Positions 51,502 through 59,571 of a stretch of 64,000 bases of DNA are shown here, one piece after another. Position numbers and translations under genes: made by a program. This DNA comes from Chryseobacterium sp. StRB126 (GTDB lineage Bacteria; Bacteroidota; Bacteroidia; Flavobacteriales; Weeksellaceae), in assembly GCF_000829375.1 (NCBI RefSeq), contig NZ_AP014624.1, forward strand, positions 248,001 to 312,000, given 5' to 3'. Every line of letters begins with the position of its first letter. Positions within the stretch are counted from its first letter, which is position 1. The notes beneath the pieces are model-generated. The model saw only the letters and a list, made by a program, of their open reading frames with translations, was not told the DNA's origin and ran no database searches.

Positions 51502-52701
51502 ATGAAAAAATATTTAATCATCGCCGCCCTATTTTGCGTTGGTTCTGCTTTCTCACAACAGAGGCAGGTAAAGAGAGCAGCTGTCGCATTCCTGAACGTT
51601 GAAAACCTTTGGGACACAATCCCTTCTGCAGATTATATTGATGGGACCCTACCGCGTTCCAACCCTAAATTCCACAGAAGTGTACCCGTAGATTCTCTTA
51701 AATATCTTGAAACTACAGAAGATTATAAAGGGGAATGGAGTGATGATCTTTTAATTGGAAAAAAAGTTATCAGAAAACAGTTTTTATCTGAAGATTTTAC
51801 TGCGAACAGCCCTAAAAGATGGGGTACCAAATATTATAACCAAAAACTAGCTAATGAAGCTAAGGTTATTTCCGAACTTGGAAGACAATACACCAACGAT
51901 AACCCAGCCATCTGTGGATTGATTGAGGTGGAAAACAGACAGGTCATTGAAGACCTTATCAAACAGCCGGCTCTAGCAAAAAGCAACTATGGAATTGTAC
52001 ATTTCAACTCTTATGATGCCAGAGGAATTGATGTAGCCATTATTTATCAGAAAGGAAGATTCTCTGTTTTAGATTCTTATAAAAAAGAAATTAAGATTTA
52101 TGACGAAAACGGAAAAAGAGAATACACCAGAGATATTGTGATAGCTATCGGATTATTAGACGGAGAAAAAGTAGGGATCTTTATGAACCACTGGCCGTCC
52201 AGAAGAGGCGGAGAAGCTATTTCTCTTGCTAAAAGAAATACAGCCGCTACTGTATTGAAAGAAGAAATGGACAAAGTAACAGCTGAAAATCCAGGTATTA
52301 AATTATTCTCAATGGGTGACTATAATGATGACCCAGTAAGCCCAAGTTTGAAAAAACATCTAGCAGCCGTAGGTGACCCAAGTGAATTATCTGATAAAAC
52401 GCCTTATTATAACTTAATGTATAAATTATATAAGGCGGGTGTTGCTTCTCTTGCTTATAGAGATGCTCCGAACTTGTTTGACCAGATTATTGTTTCAAGA
52501 AACCTTTATTCTCCTGAAAAAATTACTCCTACTTATACTATTTTCAAAGCTGAGATCTATGCTCCGGCTTATCTGGTAAACAAAGAAGGACAATGGAAAG
52601 GATATCCTTTACGCTCTTGGGATGGTGATCGATTCACCGGTGGGTACAGTGACCACTTCCCTGCGGTTTCCGTAGTTCAGAAAGAATATATTAAAAAATA
52701 A
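51502..52701 (+). CDS. Secreted endonuclease/exonuclease/phosphatase (EEP) family enzyme
   Basis: A 399-residue protein with signal peptide 1-18 (YLIIAALFCVGSAFSQ). EEP-fold catalytic blocks are in order: NVENLWD at about residue 33, GLIEVENRQVI (metal-binding Glu) at about 145, SYDARGIDVAIIYQ, NHWPSRRGGE with the catalytic His, SMGDYNDDPVSPSL (Asp/Asn) at about 271, and YSDHFPAV with the final Asp-His pair. The RR-GGE form is common in flavobacterial secreted nuclease-like EEPs. Substrate could be DNA, RNA or a phospholipid. Divergent from the TonB receptor/DUF5689 operon, so it probably acts with it. Confidence 0.87.
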   Translation: MKKYLIIAALFCVGSAFSQQRQVKRAAVAFLNVENLWDTIPSADYIDGTLPRSNPKFHRSVPVDSLKYLETTEDYKGEWSDDLLIGKKVIRKQFLSEDFTANSPKRWGTKYYNQKLANEAKVISELGRQYTNDNPAICGLIEVENRQVIEDLIKQPALAKSNYGIVHFNSYDARGIDVAIIYQKGRFSVLDSYKKEIKIYDENGKREYTRDIVIAIGLLDGEKVGIFMNHWPSRRGGEAISLAKRNTAATVLKEEMDKVTAENPGIKLFSMGDYNDDPVSPSLKKHLAAVGDPSELSDKTPYYNLMYKLYKAGVASLAYRDAPNLFDQIIVSRNLYSPEKITPTYTIFKAEIYAPAYLVNKEGQWKGYPLRSWDGDRFTGGYSDHFPAVSVVQKEYIKK

Positions 52702-52708
52702 CACAGAA

Positions 52709-52736
52709 AGGCACTCTTATTGGAGTGCTTTTTTAA
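52709..52736 (+). terminator. Terminator after the EEP gene
   Basis: Stem GCACTC/GAGTGC with 6-nt loop, followed by T6. Confidence 0.8.
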
Positions 52737-52750
52737 TAAATAATTGAGTC

Positions 52751-53170
52751 ATGAGAAATTTTATTCTACTACTGTTTATTGCTCTTATTCCTTTCAGTTG
52801 CCTTTCACAGCAAAACAATTCTAAAAAGGATAAAGAACAGCATGAGATGAAACCGTCTAAAAATGACGACGGAGAATGGGATCTTACCGTTATGGATACC
52901 CAATTTGATTATTTTCTCAATGCCATAGCTAAACCTATCAGCCAATATTCAGAATCTTTTCTGAAAACAAAAAACACCTTCCTGGTGAATGAATGGAACA
53001 GCTATTATAACACCGGAAAATATAGAAATATCATAGAATCCGGAATAGATTATAATCCCAGAGAAAATTATGGGATAAAATTTGAGTACAAGCTTTACCA
53101 AGTATTTTCTTACGTAAGCTGGAAATATGGATTAAAAATGAATGGATTGTCTGGAAGTGAGGTAAGATGA
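52751..53170 (+). CDS. DUF6146 family lipoprotein
   Basis: A 139-residue protein with lipobox IPFSC (Cys17), followed by a short polar linker QQNNSKKDKEQHEMKP. The conserved domain starts at EWDLTVMDTQFDYFL and has SQYSESFLKTKNTFLVNEWNSYYNTGKYRNIIES and YGIKFEYKLYQVFSYVSWKYG. This pattern of WN, YN and Y-KL-Y is what I know as DUF6146, found only in Flavobacteriia/Cytophagia. Function unknown. It stands after the EEP terminator, thus probably has its own expression. Confidence 0.75.
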   Translation: MRNFILLLFIALIPFSCLSQQNNSKKDKEQHEMKPSKNDDGEWDLTVMDTQFDYFLNAIAKPISQYSESFLKTKNTFLVNEWNSYYNTGKYRNIIESGIDYNPRENYGIKFEYKLYQVFSYVSWKYGLKMNGLSGSEVR

Positions 53171-53367
53171 TCAACCAATCCTTTTCATACAGAAAAAAAT
53201 CAAAACATATTAACAAAAAATATTATTTCAAAAGAAAAACAAAAATAAATTCTATAATTATTTAATTTTTAAAAATATTTTTAACATTTTATTCAGGTTT
53301 TAATATATTTGTATCTCACTGAATTTTTATATTTCAGTGTCTACTAACCATAACAAAAGTTAAAACC
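53171..53367. other. Intergenic A/T-rich stretch before the vWA locus
   Basis: Holds the -7 box at 53304-53311 and a small hairpin (CACTGAA/TTCAGTG at 53317-53339) at the presumed start of the transcript. Nothing else seen. Confidence 0.5.
53304..53311 (+). promoter_or_regulatory. Predicted -7 box TATATTTG for the vWA locus
   Basis: Perfect TAnnTTTG; first ATG downstream is the small ORF at 53368, the vWA gene begins 196 nt further on from the box. Confidence 0.55.
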
Positions 53368-53484
53368 ATGAAAAAAACATCTTGTACAGCATGCTTTTCA
53401 GCCATGCCATGTTCTACCCTACAGACATTTTCCTCTGTCAACATCCAAATATCGGATAAGCGATTTAATCAATTCTCAAATTAA
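53368..53484 (+). CDS. Possible 38-residue Cys-containing leader peptide
   Basis: A short ORF from ATG 53368 to TAA 53484, 23 nt before the vWA ATG. The peptide begins MKKTSCTACFSAMPCSTLQ, with three Cys in the first 15 residues, and ends in a polar stretch. No signal peptide and no double-glycine site. The good promoter and typical MKK start support translation; it may be a leader ORF controlling the vWA gene, or just part of its long 5' UTR. Confidence 0.35.
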   Translation: MKKTSCTACFSAMPCSTLQTFSSVNIQISDKRFNQFSN

Positions 53485-53507
53485 CAATGCTTGAAAATCA
53501 ATGAAAT

Positions 53508-55007
53508 ATGAGAAATACAATTAAACTTATTCTGTTTTCAATTCTATTATCCTGGAAACCTCTCTACTCACAAACAGGAAGTGATATCATTTTCTGCCTG
53601 GACAACAGTGGTTCCATAAGTGATGTAGCTTTCAATCAAATGACTGTTTCTACGATGAAACTTATGGAGCAGGTTTTAAAGTGCAATCGTGATAATCGGG
53701 TTTCTGTTGTTCATTATGGAACAGACTATAAGGACATGAGCCCTTCTCTTCCACGGATCTATATAGAATCTAATTTCACCAGTGATCTGGCAACAGCTCA
53801 AACGTTCTCAAGAAGATTAAAAAACGGTGATCATTTTCATGATGCAGTTAACTTAATAGGAGCAGCTCTTGATCATAATCCTCATCCTGATATTGTAAGT
53901 CCACAAAAAACCTTAGATAAGCATCGTGAGAGACCATTAGTGATTGTCTTGTTCTCTGATGCTGAAAGGGCTAATGGTAACTTAAGCAGTGGTTCTTATC
54001 TTGTTAATTTCAATCCTCCAAACGGATTACATGAGGACAATGCTTTTGCTACTTTTACAAAGTTTAAAACGGACAGAAATGCAAAATTTATTGTAGTACA
54101 TGTAAGCGATTATTCGCCATACATAGAAGCTGCAGCCAACATTGCAAGCCGTGGAGGTTCATACAACGGACCTATTGAACAGTATAATGATGACCCGGAT
54201 CACAATCTGCTCCCTAGATTCTATCTGAACAAGACAAATTTTACGTTAACGAATTCTGAAATATCTTCATTAAGTAATGACATTTGCAAAATGAACACTG
54301 CTTATGTTGATTTCACCTATCAGACCCGCTCGTGTAAAGATCCTATAGGCTTTCCGTTACATATAAATGGGAATTACGCCATTCCACAAGGCGCAAGCAT
54401 CGTAAACTTTCAGCTATTGCTTTTAGATATTGCAACAAGTACAGTTTATCCAACATCTGCAGCGGTTAATTTCCCTAACCCTAATGAATTTGATTTTACC
54501 GTAAATCAGGCAGATCTCACCAATCCACCTTCTGGACAATACAAATTCCTTATTGAATTGGTTTACTCTCTAGGTGGTAATAATGACGGCATTCATGCTG
54601 AAAACAGCATCAACTCGCCATATGATTTCATGTACTGTGAGACTCTTCGTACTAACACAAATATTTCCAATCCTGCGGCCAAATTTGCAAAACCAAAAGA
54701 TAAAGAGTATCATATTGATCTTAATGCAGATCCTAACAACACGAAATCGATGCTTAAAGAAAAAGTTCAGCAGAAAAATATTCAGGTTTCACCAAACCCT
54801 AACAATGGGGTATTTATAGTGTCGCTTGACAAAGTACGTTCAGGATCATTACACATTAATGATATTAATGGTAAGGTAGTCTTTGAAAAGACTTTTAGCA
54901 ATGAAAGAGAAATAGCTGTTGATATTCATTCATTACCATCTAATACATACATTATAAAAGTAAATTCAGGGAACGAAGTGTTCACACAGAAAATGATAAA
55001 AAGATAA
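53508..55007 (+). CDS. Secreted vWA-domain protein with T9SS type A sorting domain
   Basis: A 499-residue protein. Signal peptide 1-22 (LILFSILLSWKPLYSQ). Residues about 25-245 form a von Willebrand factor A domain with an intact MIDAS start DNSGS (Asp32, Ser34, Ser36) and VIVLFSDAERANG; the loop has a His-rich NGDHFHDAVN. A linker with beta-strands follows (to about 420), then the type A sorting domain: VSPNPNNGVFIVSL, LHINDINGKVVFEK, LPSNTYIIKVNSGN, QKMIKR. Export through T9SS and attachment to the surface as an adhesin or matrix-binding protein is likely. Confidence 0.88.
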   Translation: MRNTIKLILFSILLSWKPLYSQTGSDIIFCLDNSGSISDVAFNQMTVSTMKLMEQVLKCNRDNRVSVVHYGTDYKDMSPSLPRIYIESNFTSDLATAQTFSRRLKNGDHFHDAVNLIGAALDHNPHPDIVSPQKTLDKHRERPLVIVLFSDAERANGNLSSGSYLVNFNPPNGLHEDNAFATFTKFKTDRNAKFIVVHVSDYSPYIEAAANIASRGGSYNGPIEQYNDDPDHNLLPRFYLNKTNFTLTNSEISSLSNDICKMNTAYVDFTYQTRSCKDPIGFPLHINGNYAIPQGASIVNFQLLLLDIATSTVYPTSAAVNFPNPNEFDFTVNQADLTNPPSGQYKFLIELVYSLGGNNDGIHAENSINSPYDFMYCETLRTNTNISNPAAKFAKPKDKEYHIDLNADPNNTKSMLKEKVQQKNIQVSPNPNNGVFIVSLDKVRSGSLHINDINGKVVFEKTFSNEREIAVDIHSLPSNTYIIKVNSGNEVFTQKMIKR

Positions 55008-55028
55008 ATTTTTAAAATATAAAACTAA

Positions 55029-55060
55029 AAAAGGTTCAGAAAATTCTGAACCTTTTATTT
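55029..55060. terminator. Bidirectional terminator between vWA and sod genes
   Basis: A 13-bp perfect stem AAAAGGTTCAGAA/TTCTGAACCTTTT, 2-nt gap, T-rich on the right and A-rich on the left; serves both convergent genes. Confidence 0.88.
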
Positions 55061-55076
55061 TTATAATAGCTGAAAA

Positions 55077-55673
55077 TTATTTATTGAATAATTCTTCTAC
55101 TTTATCCCAGTTTACTACCTCAAAGAATGCAGAAATATAATCAGGTCTTCTGTTTTGATAGTTTAGGTAGTAAGCGTGCTCCCAAACGTCAAGCCCTAAA
55201 ACAGGAGTTCCTTTAACGTCTGCTACAGGCATTAATGGGTTATCCTGATTGGGAGTTGAAGAAATAGAAACAGACCCGTCAGCATTTTTTACCAACCAAG
55301 CCCATCCTGAACCAAATCTTGTTTTAGCAGCCTCAGAGAAATCAGTTTTGAATTTTTCAAGACCGCCATAGTTTTCGATAGCAGCTTTCACGTTTCCTAC
55401 CGGTTCTTTGCTTCCACCAGGAGTTAAAATTTCCCAGAACAAAGAGTGGTTAAAGTGTCCACCTCCATTGTTTCTTACAGCTGGTTTATCAGTTCCTGTC
55501 TTGCAGATTTCTTCAATAGATTTTCCTGCTAGATCAGTTCCTTCGATTGCTTTATTTAAATTGTCAATATACGCTTGGTGGTGCTTCGTATAGTGGATTT
55601 CCATAGTTCTTGCATCGATCGTAGGCTCTAATGCATCGTATGCATATCCTAATTTTGGTAATTCAAATGACAT
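55077..55673 (-). CDS. Superoxide dismutase (Fe/Mn type)
   Basis: A 198-residue cytoplasmic enzyme. Metal ligands: His27 in [13 protein letters not shown], His in [10 protein letters not shown], Asp and His in [19 protein letters not shown]-terminal [15 protein letters not shown] is standard. The [18 protein letters not shown] and AGxQDNP-type TPNQDNPLM positions lean to a Mn or cambialistic enzyme, but metal choice cannot be fixed from sequence. Own promoter (-7 TAATTTTG with -33 TTTG). Confidence 0.95.
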   Translation of the reverse strand: MSFELPKLGYAYDALEPTIDARTMEIHYTKHHQAYIDNLNKAIEGTDLAGKSIEEICKTGTDKPAVRNNGGGHFNHSLFWEILTPGGSKEPVGNVKAAIENYGGLEKFKTDFSEAAKTRFGSGWAWLVKNADGSVSISSTPNQDNPLMPVADVKGTPVLGLDVWEHAYYLNYQNRRPDYISAFFEVVNWDKVEELFNK

Positions 55674-55698
55674 AATTTTTATTTTTAATGTTATACTT

Positions 55699-55706
55699 CA
55701 AAATTA
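55699..55706 (-). promoter_or_regulatory. Predicted promoter of sod
   Basis: -7 box TAATTTTG on the minus strand with TTTG at 55730-55727 (20-nt spacer), 25 nt before the ATG. Confidence 0.65.
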
Positions 55707-55830
55707 GCCAATATTTAAGGTATTATCAAAGATTGGGGATTACTTTAATAAATCTTTAACATTGATATATTGATTTAGAATGAATTAAATTCTAAAATAT
55801 TTTTTTCACCATGTAAATTATTAAAACTAA

Positions 55831-55858
55831 AAAGCACGAATCCTGAGACCCGTGCTTT
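55831..55858 (-). terminator. Terminator after rho
   Basis: Stem AAAGCACG/CGTGCTTT around a 12-nt loop; T-rich on the minus-strand 3' side. It lies 20 nt after the rho stop. Confidence 0.78.
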
Positions 55859-55877
55859 CTATTTAACAATATTAAAT

Positions 55878-57701
55878 TTATTTATTCATAGACATCAGGA
55901 ATTCTTCATTGTTAAGAGTTCCTTTGATATTTTTATTTACAAATTCCATTGCTTCTACAGGATTCATTTCAGAAAGATATTTTCTAAAAATCCACATTCT
56001 CTGAGAAGTTACTTCATCCAGAAGAAGATCATCTCTACGAGTACTTGAAGAAATTAAGTCGATTGCAGGATAGATTCTTCTGTTGGCAATTTTTCTGTCT
56101 AACTGAAGTTCCATGTTACCTGTACCTTTGAATTCTTCAAAGATCACTTCATCCATTTTAGAACCTGTATCAATAAGTGCAGTTGCAATAATCGTTAAAG
56201 AACCACCTCCTTCAATCTTTCTTGCTGCCCCGAAGAATCTCTTCGGCTTGTGAAGCGCATTAGCATCCACCCCTCCGGAAAGAACCTTACCTGATGCAGG
56301 AGTTACCGTGTTGTATGCTCTTGCCAATCTGGTGATAGAGTCTAACAAAATAACAACATCATGACCACATTCTACCATTCTTTGAGCTTTTGCTAAAACA
56401 AGGTTAGCCACTTTTACGTGTTTTTCAGCTGCTTCGTCAAACGTAGAAGCAATTACTTCTGCATTTACGCTTCTTTCCATATCGGTAACCTCTTCCGGAC
56501 GCTCATCGATAAGAAGAACCATCATGTATACTTCCGGGTGGTTAGCTGCAATAGAATTAGCAATATCTTTAAGCAACATCGTCTTACCCGTTTTAGGCTG
56601 AGCAACAATCATTGCTCTTTGTCCTTTTCCAATAGGTGCAAATAAATCAACAATTCTAGTAGAAATTGTAGAATCACTTCCCGCCAGATTAAATTTCTCT
56701 TCAGGGAAAAGCGGAGTAAGATATTCAAAAGCTACACGGTCCTTGATGAATGCAAGGTCACGTCCGTTTACTTCTGTAGGTTTTAATAATGAAAAATATT
56801 TCTCACCTTCTTTTGGAAGCCTTACAATACCTTTTACGGTATCTCCGGTTTTTAATCCATAATTTCTAATCTGTGCTGTAGATACATACACATCATCAGG
56901 AGAAGAAATATAACTGAAATCTGACGAACGTAAAAATCCGTAGTTATCAGGTAAAATTTCCAAAACACCTTCAATGCTTACCATTCCGTCGAAATTAAAT
57001 TCCTTCTTATGGTCTTGCTGTTCCTCTACTCTTTCAGAATGTCTGTTTTGATTCTGATTTTGGTTAGGATTCTGATGCTGGTTTTGATTTTTATGTTGGT
57101 TTCCACTGTTCTGTGGATGGTTGTGTCCCTTCTGAGGTCTGTTAGCCTGTGGTTGTTGTTGAGGGTTGTGAGGCTTTTCTTCTGCCTGTGCAGGCTCTTG
57201 AGGTTCTGTGTTTTTAGGAGCTTCAGGTTTTTCCTGAGAAGTTTCTATATTTCCTGTATTGGGAGAAACTCTTTTTCTTTTCTTCTTAGCTGCGTTAACT
57301 GCAGATGCTTCTTCATTTGTTGTTGCTATTACTGCTTCAGTTTTAGGCTCTTCAGCTTTTACTTCTTCAGCAACCGGCATTGTTTCTTCTGCTTTTTCCT
57401 CTACTTTCTGTTCTTCCGGAACTTTAGCAGTTACCTTAGGCTTTGCTGGGGTTTTCTTTGGAGCAGCTTTTTTTACAGGAGCCTTTGCCGTTTTTTCTGC
57501 TGGGGCTTCTTCAGTATTGGAGCTGGTTTCCGTGGCGTTGAAATAATCTTTCGCAACTTTAGGATTGGAAGCCTGAAAGTCAAGAATTGCAAAGATTTTG
57601 TCATTATCATTGCTATTTCTTGCAACTTTAACGCCCAAATCCTTCAAGATTTTAGTCAGTTCCGTTACGGATTTTGACCTTAACGTTTCTATGTTAAACA
57701 T
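55878..57701 (-). CDS. rho: Transcription termination factor Rho with long disordered insert
   Basis: A 607-residue hexameric RNA helicase; E. coli Rho has 419. Order: Rho_N/SAP-like domain, residues 1-45 ([20 protein letters not shown]); an insert of about 175 residues (58-232), first rich in Lys/Ala/Pro/Glu, then in Asn/Gln/His (e.g. [20 protein letters not shown]); cold-shock RNA-binding domain from about 235 ([38 protein letters not shown]); ATPase with Walker [28 protein letters not shown]-loop ([28 protein letters not shown]) and R-loop. Such inserts are known in Bacteroidota Rho and can drive condensate formation. Divergent promoter with DUF4293. Confidence 0.97.
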   Translation of the reverse strand: MFNIETLRSKSVTELTKILKDLGVKVARNSNDNDKIFAILDFQASNPKVAKDYFNATETSSNTEEAPAEKTAKAPVKKAAPKKTPAKPKVTAKVPEEQKVEEKAEETMPVAEEVKAEEPKTEAVIATTNEEASAVNAAKKKRKRVSPNTGNIETSQEKPEAPKNTEPQEPAQAEEKPHNPQQQPQANRPQKGHNHPQNSGNQHKNQNQHQNPNQNQNQNRHSERVEEQQDHKKEFNFDGMVSIEGVLEILPDNYGFLRSSDFSYISSPDDVYVSTAQIRNYGLKTGDTVKGIVRLPKEGEKYFSLLKPTEVNGRDLAFIKDRVAFEYLTPLFPEEKFNLAGSDSTISTRIVDLFAPIGKGQRAMIVAQPKTGKTMLLKDIANSIAANHPEVYMMVLLIDERPEEVTDMERSVNAEVIASTFDEAAEKHVKVANLVLAKAQRMVECGHDVVILLDSITRLARAYNTVTPASGKVLSGGVDANALHKPKRFFGAARKIEGGGSLTIIATALIDTGSKMDEVIFEEFKGTGNMELQLDRKIANRRIYPAIDLISSSTRRDDLLLDEVTSQRMWIFRKYLSEMNPVEAMEFVNKNIKGTLNNEEFLMSMNK

Positions 57702-57780
57702 ATTTAATGTAAAAATGTAATTAATTGTGAGTAAGAAAAGTAAGTCCGGTGACTTTGGTTTTCAAGTACATTGTATAATG

Positions 57781-57788
57781 CAAATCTA
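57781..57788 (-). promoter_or_regulatory. Predicted promoter of rho
   Basis: -7 box TAGATTTG on the minus strand with TTTG at 57811-57808, exact 19-nt spacer. Leader about 75 nt, long enough for autoregulation by Rho. Confidence 0.72.
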
Positions 57789-57819
57789 CACTTATTTTTG
57801 AATTGTGCAAAATTTATGT

Positions 57820-57827
57820 TATTTTTG
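57820..57827 (+). promoter_or_regulatory. Predicted promoter of the DUF4293 gene
   Basis: -7 box TATTTTTG with TTTG at 57797-57800, exact 19-nt spacer, 18 nt before ATG 57846. It overlaps the divergent rho promoter. Confidence 0.72.
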
Positions 57828-57845
57828 CCAAGAATTTAATATTCA

Positions 57846-58235
57846 ATGCTACAGAGAATACAAACTATATGGACCTTATTAGCAGTTATAGCTGCTGTTT
57901 TCCTTTTTATAACAGGACAGGATGTTGTGATTTCCGACAGTATTCCTGTACTTAATATAGGATGCATTATCCTTGTCATTATTGGATCATTAAGTATCTT
58001 CAGTTTTAAAAACAGAAAAAGACAAATTTTGCTGAATACCATCAGCATCATTATAAACGCTTTGTTGATTGGTGTATTGGCGTACTGGCTGCTAAGCTTA
58101 TCCGGAGGAATTCAGTTTCCTGAGAAGGGTATTGAGCCGATTTTCCCATTAATCGCGATGATATGTCTGCTGATAGCAAATGTATACATCCGTAAAGATG
58201 AGAGGCTCGTGAAATCTGTAGACAGACTTCGATAA
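57846..58235 (+). CDS. DUF4293 family membrane protein
   Basis: A 129-residue protein with four helices: LQRIQTIWTLLAVIAAVFLF, VLNIGCIILVIIGSLSIFSF, ISIIINALLIGVLAYWLL, PLIAMICLLIANVYI. The start MLQRIQTIWTLLA and the end RKDERLVKSVDRLR are the conserved ends of DUF4293, where the D-x-LV-S-DRLR tail is cytoplasmic. Function unknown; the gene is commonly divergent from rho in Flavobacteriia. Confidence 0.9.
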   Translation: MLQRIQTIWTLLAVIAAVFLFITGQDVVISDSIPVLNIGCIILVIIGSLSIFSFKNRKRQILLNTISIIINALLIGVLAYWLLSLSGGIQFPEKGIEPIFPLIAMICLLIANVYIRKDERLVKSVDRLR

Positions 58236-58259
58236 CCTTACAACGATTTTTTGAGTAAG

Positions 58260-58290
58260 AACAGTTCCTTTTAGGAGCTGTTTTTTATTT
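58260..58290 (+). terminator. Terminator after DUF4293
   Basis: Stem AACAGTTCC/GGAGCTGTT (one mismatch), 5-nt loop, T6. Confidence 0.78.
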
Positions 58291-58409
58291 GCCCTATCTG
58301 TATTCCGTTATTCCAAACAGTAATCTATACTGATCAATTAATTTATGTACCTTTCCTGCAACATTTTAATATAAAAGACGACAGATCCTATAACTTTTAA
58401 TTAAAGACT

Positions 58410-59333
58410 ATGAAAAAGCTAACGTATCTTACTTTATCACTATTCTCTATATCTGTTTTTGCACAGGAAATTTCAAAAGAAAGGGTAAAAACCGTTATTT
58501 CCACTTTGGCCTCTGATGAAATGAAAGGCCGTGAAATCGGAACTCCTGAAAATGAAAATGCAGCTAATTATATTGCCATTCTTTTCAAAGAAAATAATCT
58601 TAAATACTGTACAGGAAATTCGTATCTGATTCCCTTTGATTATAATGGTAAAACAGCTTATAATGTTTGTGGCATAAAAAAAGGTAAATCTGATAAAACT
58701 CTCGGCTTTTCAGGACATTTTGACCATATCGGAACCAACAAAAAAAGTGGTGACAATATTTATAATGGCGCTGATGATGATGCCAGCGGAATTACCACAT
58801 TGGTAGGGATCGCAGATTATTTCAAAGATAAGGAACCTGATTTTTCTATGGCTTTCATGGCTTTTAATGGAGAAGAAAAAGGAATGCTTGGGTCAAAAGC
58901 TATCTCTGAGGACAAAAACCTTGAGAAAATATACAAAAACATGACGGCTCTTTTCAATTTTGAAATGGTTGCCACAGAATCACAATGGGGGAAAAATGCA
59001 TTATATATGACTGGAGACGGCTTTTCAGATCTTGATGAACTCTTCAATACATATGCTGTCAATGGTTTAAAAATCAATGCTGATCCGTATGCAAAGCAGC
59101 AACTCTTCTATCGTTCAGATAATGTCAGCTTTGTAAAAAAGAAAATCATCGCTCATTCATTTTCAACAGTTGACATGACTAAAGCGACTCACTATCACCA
59201 CGTAAATGATGATATCAACATTGTGGATGTAGATAATATGACCCAAATCATCAATAATTTTGGCAAGACATTGGAGAAGCTAAATCCTAAAAATTTTACA
59301 CCTCAGTATAACGATCAGGTAAAATTCAATTAA
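58410..59333 (+). CDS. Secreted M28-family metallopeptidase
   Basis: A 307-residue protein with signal peptide 1-18 (LTYLTLSLFSISVFAQ). Two-zinc exopeptidase motifs: SGHFDHIG (zinc His and catalytic Asp) at about residue 98, GADDDASGITTL (bridging Asp) at about 118, FNGEEKGMLGS (catalytic/zinc Glu pair) at about 151, FNFEMV and the C-terminal THYHHVNDD with the last His ligand. Acts in the periplasm or outside as an aminopeptidase on N-terminal residues. Alone, with own terminator. Confidence 0.92.
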   Translation: MKKLTYLTLSLFSISVFAQEISKERVKTVISTLASDEMKGREIGTPENENAANYIAILFKENNLKYCTGNSYLIPFDYNGKTAYNVCGIKKGKSDKTLGFSGHFDHIGTNKKSGDNIYNGADDDASGITTLVGIADYFKDKEPDFSMAFMAFNGEEKGMLGSKAISEDKNLEKIYKNMTALFNFEMVATESQWGKNALYMTGDGFSDLDELFNTYAVNGLKINADPYAKQQLFYRSDNVSFVKKKIIAHSFSTVDMTKATHYHHVNDDINIVDVDNMTQIINNFGKTLEKLNPKNFTPQYNDQVKFN

Positions 59334-59352
59334 TTTTTGACCTTCATGCAAC

Positions 59353-59380
59353 AACCGCCTATTGGGCGGTTTTATTTTGA
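59353..59380 (+). terminator. Terminator after the M28 peptidase
   Basis: Stem AACCGCC/GGCGGTT, 5-nt loop, then T-rich sequence. Confidence 0.78.
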
Positions 59381-59543
59381 CTTTGACTTTATCTGAGAAC
59401 CTGATGTCTTTATTCTTCAGATTTTGTAGTGTTTTTCACTTCTTTTCCACTTTATTTCAGCATGTTGTAACAAAAAACTTCATTTTGAAACTTATCAATT
59501 AAAGTAAAACAGGATTAAGAACGTCTTATCTTCTAATTTTACG

Positions 59544-59551
59544 TAATTTTG
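59544..59551 (+). promoter_or_regulatory. Predicted -7 box TAATTTTG for the ABC exporter
   Basis: Perfect TAnnTTTG, 20 nt before ATG 59572. Confidence 0.55.
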
Positions 59552-59571
59552 CTATCCAAATTTTTCATTGA

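Noticed and set aside
57009..57677. A 222-codon plus-strand open frame opposite the rho insert
   Set aside because: It is antisense to the low-complexity insert of Rho; translation gives only Phe/Leu/Ser/Cys-rich repeats without motifs, as expected from the codon bias of the real gene.
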